A stretch of 64,000 nt of DNA from Hirundichthys speculiger (lineage: Eukaryota; Chordata; Actinopteri; Beloniformes; Exocoetidae). The first letter of the stretch is position 1; the number at the start of each line of letters is the position of its first letter. The position numbers and the translations under genes are program-made. The notes beneath the pieces were generated by a model. It saw nothing but the letters and a program-made list of their open reading frames with translations. It had not been told where the DNA came from and made no database searches. Location: positions 248,001 to 312,000 of the forward strand of contig JAGFBZ010001271.1 in assembly GCA_018398805.1 (NCBI GenBank), written 5' to 3'. Of the stretch, positions 58,468 through 64,000 are shown piece by piece.

Positions 58468-61400
58468 GACTCTTCCTCCATCTGTGGACTTGTTCCTCCA
58501 TCTGTGGACTTTTCCTCCATCTGTGGACTAGTTCCTTCATCTGTGAACTTATTCCTCCATCTGTGGACTTGTTCCTCCATCTGTGGACTCTTCCTCCATC
58601 TGTGGACTAGTTCCTTCATCTGTGGACTCGTTCCCTTCATCTGTGGACTAGTTCCTTCATCTGTGGACTCTTCCTCCATCTGTGGACTAGTTCCTTCATC
58701 TGTGGACTAGTTCCTTCATCTGTGCACTAGTTCCTCCATCTGTGGACTAGTACCTTCATCTGTGGACTTGTTCTTCCATCTGAGGTCTCTTCCTCCATCT
58801 GTGGACTAGTTCCTTCATCTGTGGACTTGTTCATCCATCTGTGGACTCTTCCTCCATCTGTGGACTAGTTCCTTCATCTGTGGACTTGTTCCTCCATCTG
58901 TGGACTAGTTCCTTCATCTGTGGACTTGTTCCTCCATCTGTGGACTAGTTTCCTCATCTGTGGACTCGTTCCTCCATCTGTGGACTAGTTCCTTCATCTG
59001 TGGACTTATTCCTCCATCTGTGGACTCTTCCTTCATCTGTGGACTTGTTCTTTCATCTGTGGACTTATTCCTCCATCTGTGGACTTATTCCTCCATCTGT
59101 GGACTAGTTCCTCCATCTGTGGACTTGTTCCTCCATCTGTGGACTCTTCCTCCATCTGTGGACTTGTTCCTCCATCTGTGGACTCTTCCTCCATCTGTGG
59201 ACTAGTTCCTTCATCTGTGGACTCGTTCCTCCATCTGTGGACTAGTTCCTTCATCTGTGGACTCTTCCTCCATCTGTGGACTAGTTCCTTCATCTGTGGA
59301 CTAGTTCCTTCATCTGTGCACTAGTTCCTCCATCTGTGGACTAGTACCTTCATCTGTGGACTTGTTCTTGCATCTGAGGTCTCTTCCTCCATCTGTGGAC
59401 TAGTTCCTTCATCTGTGGACTTGTTCCTCCATCTGTGGACTAGTTCCTCCATCTGCGGACTTGTTCCTCCATCTGTTGACTTTTCCTCTATCTGTGGACT
59501 AGTTCCTTCATCTGTGGCATTGTTCCTCCATCTGTGGACTAGTTCCTTCATCTGTGGACTAGTTCCTCCATCTGTAAACTTGGTTCTTCATCTGTGGACT
59601 TGTTCCTCCATCTGTGGACTCTTCCTCCATCTGTGGACTAGTTCCTTCATCTGTGGACTTGTTCCTCCATGTGTGGACTAGTTCCTTCAACTGTGTACTA
59701 GTTCCCCCATCTCTGGACTTGTTCATCTTGTGGACTCGTTCCTCCATCGTGGACTCTTCATCTGTGGACTCGTTCCTCCATCTGTGGACTAGTTCCTTCA
59801 TCTGTGGACTTGTTCCTCCATCTGTGGACTAGTTCCTTCATCTGTGGACTCGTTCCTCCATCTGTGGACTAGTTCCTCCATCTGTGGACTAGTCTTCCTC
59901 CATCTGTGGACTAGTTCCTTCATCTGTGGACTAGTTCCTTCATCTGTGGACTTGTTCTTCCATCTGAGGTCTCTTCCTCCATCTGTGGACTAGTTCCTTT
60001 ATCTGTGGACTTGTTCCTCCATCTGTGGACTAGTTCCTCCATCTGCGGACTTGTTCCTCCATCTGTTGACTCTTCCTCCATCTGTGGACTAGTTTCTTCA
60101 TCTGTGGACTTGTTCCTCCATCTGTGGACTAGTTCCTTCATCTGTGGACTAGTTCCTCCATCTGTTCCCTTGGTTTTTCATCTGTGGACTTGTTCCTCCA
60201 TCTGTGGACTCTTCCTCCATCTGTGGACTAGTTCCTTCAACTGTGGACTTGTTCCTCCATCTGTGGACTAGTTCCTTCAACTGTCTACTAGCTCCTCCAT
60301 CTGTGGACTTGTTCCTCCATCTGTGGACTCTTCCTCCATCTGTGGACTAGTTCCTTCATCTGTGGACTTGTTCCTCCATCTGTGGACTAGTTCCTTCATC
60401 TGTGGACTTGTTCCTCCATCTGTGGACTAGTTCCTTCATCTGTGGACTAGTTCCTCCATCTGTGGACTCTTCCTCCATCTGTGGACTAGTTCCTCCATCT
60501 GTGGACTTGTTCTTCCATCTGAGGACCTGCTCCTTCATCTGTGGACTAGCTCCTCCATCTATGGACTAGTTCCTTCATCTGTGGACTTGTTCCTCCATCT
60601 GTGGACTAGTTCCTCCATCTGTGGACTCTTCCTCCATCTGTGGACTCGTTCCTCCATCTGTGGACTAGTTCCTCCATCTGTGGACTAGTTCCTCCATCTG
60701 TGGACTCTTCCTCCATCTGTGGACTCGTTCCTCCATCTGTGGACTAGTTTCCTCCATCTGTGGACTTGTTCCTCCATCTGTGGGACTGTTCCTCCATCTG
60801 TGGACTCTGTGGACTCCTCCATCTGTGGACTAGATCCTCCATCTGTGGACTCTTCCTCTATCTGTGGACTTGTTCCTCCATCTGTGGACTAGTTCCTTCA
60901 TCTGTGGACTCGTTCCTCCATCTGAGGACCTGCTCCTCCATCTGTGGACCAGCTCCTCCATCTGTGGACTAGTTCCTCCATCTGTGGACTAGTTCCTCCA
61001 TCTGTGGACTCTTCCTCCATCTGTGGACTTGTTCCTCCATCTGTGGACTAGTTCCTCCATCTGTGGACTAGTTCCTCCATCTGTGGACTCTTTCCTCCAT
61101 CTGAGTACCTGTTCCATTATCTGTGGACTTGCTCCTCCATTTGTGGACTAGTTCCTTCACCTGTGGACTTGTTCCTCCATCTGTGGACTAGTTCCTCCAT
61201 CTGTGGACTTGTTCCTCCATCTGTGGACTAGTTCCTCCATCTGTGGACTAGTTCCTCCATCTGTGGAGTAGTTTCTCCATCTGTGGACTAGTTCCTCAAT
61301 TTGTGGACTAGTTCCTCCATCTGTGGACTCGTTCCTCCATCTGTGGACTCTTCCTCCATCTGTGGACTTGTTCCTCCATCTGTGGACTCTTCCTCCATCT

Positions 61401-64000
61401 GTGGACTAGTTCCTTCATCTGTGGACTTTTTCTCCATCTGTGGACTCTTCCTTCATCTGTGGACTTGTTCCTCCATCTGTGGATTATTCCTCATCTGTGG
61501 ACTTATTCCTCCATCTGTGGACTAGTTCCTCCATCTGTGTACTAGTTCCTTCATCTGTGGACTAGTTCCTCCATCTGTGGACTTGGTTCCTTCATCTGTG
61601 GACTTGTTCCTCCATCTGTGGACTCTTCCTCCATCTGTGGACTAGTTCCTTCATCTGTGGACTTGTTCCTCCATCTGTGGACTAGTTCCTTCAACTGTGC
61701 AATAGTCCCTCCATCTGTGGACTTGTTCATCCATCTGTGGACTCTTCCTCCATCTGTGGACTAGATCCTCCATCTGTGGACTCTTCCTCTATCTGTGGAG
61801 TTGTTCCTCCATCTGTGGACTAGTTCCTCCATCTGTGGACTAGTTCCTCCATCAGTGGACTCGTTCCTCCATCTGAGTACCTGTTCCATTATCTGTGGAC
61901 TTGCTCCTCCATTTGTGGACTAGTTCCTTCACCTGTGGACTTGTTCCTCCATCTGTGGACTAGTGCCTCCATCTGTGGACTAGTTCCTCCATCTGTGGAC
62001 TTGTTCCTCCATCTGTGGACTAGTTCCTCCATCTGTGGACTAGTTCCTCCATCTGTGGAGTAGTTTCTCCATCTGTGGACTAGTTCCTCCATCTGTGGAC
62101 TTGTTCCTCCATCTGTGGACTCGTTCCTCCATCTGTGGACTCTTCCTCCATCTGTGGACTTGTTCCTCCATCTGTGGACTAGTTCCTCCATCTGTGGACT
62201 AGTTCCTTCATCTGTGGACTCTTCCTTCATCTGTGGACTTGTTCCTTCATCTGTGGAATTATTCCTCCATCTGTGGACTTATTCCTCCATCTGTGGACTA
62301 GTTCCTCCATCTGTGTACTAGTTTCTTTATCTGTGGACTAGTTCCTCCATCTGTGGACTTGGTTCTTCATCTGTGGACTTGTTCCTCCATCTGTGGACTC
62401 TTCCTCCATCTGTGGACTAGTTCCTTCATCTGTGGACTCTTCCTCCATCTGTGGACTTGTTCCTCCATCTGTGGACTCTTCCTCCATCTGTGGACTAGTT
62501 CCTTCATCTGTGGACTTTTTTCTCCATCTGTGGACTCTTCCTTCATCTGTGGACTTGTTCCTTCATCTGTGGAATTATTCCTCCATCTGTGGACTTATTC
62601 CTCCATCTGTGGACTAGTTCCTCCATCTGTGTACTAGTTCCTTCATCTGTGGACTAGTTCCTCCATCTGTGGACTTGGTTCCTTCATCTGTGGACTTGTT
62701 CCTCCATCTGTGGACTCTTCCTCCATCTGTGGACTAGTTCCTTCATCTGTGGACTTGTTCCTCCATCTGTGGACTAGTTCCTTCAACTGTGCAATAGTCC
62801 CTCCATCTGTGGACTTGTTCCTCCATCTGTGGACTCTTCCTCCATCTGTGGACTAGATCCTCCATCTGTGGACTCTTCCTCTATCTGTGGACTTGTTCCT
62901 CCATCTGTGGACTAGTTCCTCCATCTGTGGACTAGTTCCTCCATCAGTGGACTCGTTCCTCCATCTGAGTACCTGTTCCATTATCTGTGGACTTGCTCCT
63001 CCATTTGTGGACTAGTTCCTTCACCTGTGGACTTGTTCCTCCATCTGTGGACTAGTGCCTCCATCTGTGGACTAGTTCCTCCATCTGTGGACTAGTTCCT
63101 CCATCTGTGGACTAGTTCCTCCATCTGTGGACTAGTTCCTCAGTTCTCTCCATCTGTGGACTAGTTCCTCCATCTGTGGACTTTCCTCCATCTGTGGACT
63201 TTCCTCCATCTGTGGACTCTCCTCCATCTGTGGACTTGTTCCTCCATCTGTGGACTCTTTCCTCCATCTGTGGACTAGTTCCTTCATCTGTGGACTTTTT
63301 CCTCCATCTGTGGACTCTTCCTTCATCTGTGGACTTGTTCCTTCATCTGTGGAATTATTCCTCCATCTGTGGACTTATTCCTCCATCTGTGCACTAGTTC
63401 CTCCATCTGTGTACTAGTTTCTTTACTGTGGACTAGTTCCTCCATCTGTGGACTTGGTTCTTCATCTGTGGACTTGTTCCTCCATCTGTGGACTCTTCCT
63501 CCATCTGTGGACTAGTTCCTTCATCTGTGGACTTGTTCCTGCATCTGTGGACTAGTTCCTTCAACTGTGCAATAGTCCCTCCATCTGTGGACTTGTTCAT
63601 CCATCTGTGGACTCTTCCTCCATCTGTGGACTAGTTCCTTCATCTGTGGACTAGTTCCTTCATCTGTGGACTTATTCCTCCATCTGTGGACTTATTCCTC
63701 CATCTGTGGACTTATTCCTCCATCTGTGGACTATCTGTTTTCCTCCATCTGTGGACTTTCTTCCTTCCATCTGTGGACTGTTCGTTCCTCCATCTGTGGA
63801 CTCTTCCTCCATCTGTGGACTAGTTCCTCCATCTGTGGACTAGTTCCTCCATCTGTGGACTAGTTCCTCCATCTGTGGACTTGGTTTCTCCATCTGTGGA
63901 CTTGTTCCTCCATCTGTGGACTGTTCCTCCATCTGTGGACTGTTCCTTCATCTTTCCACTGTTCCTCTATCTGTGGACTTGTTCCTCCATCTGTGGACTC
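58468..64000 (+). repeat. Minisatellite of 19-20 bp units, at least 5.5 kb
   Basis: The unit is ttcctccatctgtggacta (19-20 bp), with the variable part ag, tg, cg or c between ggact and ttcc, and c/t changes (cctcc or ccttc). It runs to the window end, about 280 units. Higher-order copies are visible: tgaggtctct recurs at 58,781, 59,375 and 59,965 (594 and 590 bp apart), and further on ctgagtacct at 61,873 and 62,965 and tcaactgtgc at 61,691 and 62,783 (both 1,092 bp apart). As 20 is not divisible by 3, long open frames on both strands (LHLWTSSSICGL or RWRNKSTDEGTS) are chance products. Confidence 0.95.

Noticed and set aside
58344..63863. Many repeat-protein frames on both strands (LHLWTSSSICG; RWRNKSTDEGTS)
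   Set aside because: They come from a 19-20 bp minisatellite whose unit is not a multiple of three; frames drift, stop at tag in the ctag variant, and start at GTG or CTG.
58468..64000. Possible CRISPR-like array
   Set aside because: Units are contiguous without unique spacers and the sequence is eukaryotic; it is a minisatellite.

Overview
The window looks like nuclear DNA of a ray-finned fish, most likely a percomorph teleost. The reasons are AT-rich sequence with long CA and AT microsatellites, no dense open reading frames, and a repeat content typical of fish: L2-type LINE tails ending in taaaattgaattgaatt, tRNA-derived SINEs, Tc1 elements, hAT elements, Harbinger and Tigger MITEs, and Ty3/gypsy elements with PNMA-like gag. 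I recognise no complete host protein-coding gene. Almost everything I can name is a mobile element or a tandem repeat, and most of it is broken.

Layout. 0-8.4 kb: LINE pieces, then an old Ty3/gypsy element on + (gag 4.6-4.9 kb, RNase H end at 5.2 kb, integrase at 6.1-6.6 and 7.0 kb, an LTR-like block at 7.9-8.35 kb). It was later split by a solo LTR with a perfect 5-bp target duplication and by an hAT end. 8.5-11.5 kb: an hAT remnant split by a Tigger-like element with a CGG-rich core, then a TIR-bounded hAT. 12.6-13.2 kb: a MITE of unknown family. 14-18 kb: SINE and LINE debris. 20.4-22.7 kb: an element whose 493-bp inverted arms each hold a cAMP-response site and the same 24-codon first exon, followed by a Tigger MITE. 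26.7-30.3 kb: two Harbinger MITEs in opposite orientation, one sitting inside a LINE. 32.8-36.3 kb: a Tc1 remnant, L2 tails, a tRNA-Gly-like sequence and a LINE 3' end. 36.6-40.3 kb: a 3.68-kb element with CACAG inverted ends that carries a decayed multi-exon gene of a fish-expanded family (PB1-like N-terminus, SAMD3-like middle). 40.6-48.4 kb: hAT, AT tracts, an hAT with a BED zinc finger, a Tigger MITE and a nearly full-length Tc1 with target duplications. 48.5-51.3 kb: interleaved LINEs on minus. 54.1-56.0 kb: a Tc1-like element split by a gypsy LTR. 58.47 kb to the window end: a minisatellite of 19-20 bp units with higher-order structure.

The elements do not form a working pathway. The window is best read as layers of insertion, with older elements cut by younger ones, ending in a tandem array that leaves the window. 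The most unusual items are the CACAG element with its gene cargo, the mirrored promoter-exon palindrome, the two-regime minisatellite, and a hairpin mutation that breaks a Tc1 transposase. One possible host exon (32,276-32,542, minus) has good splice sites but no recognised family. Family names rest on remembered motifs; no database search was possible.
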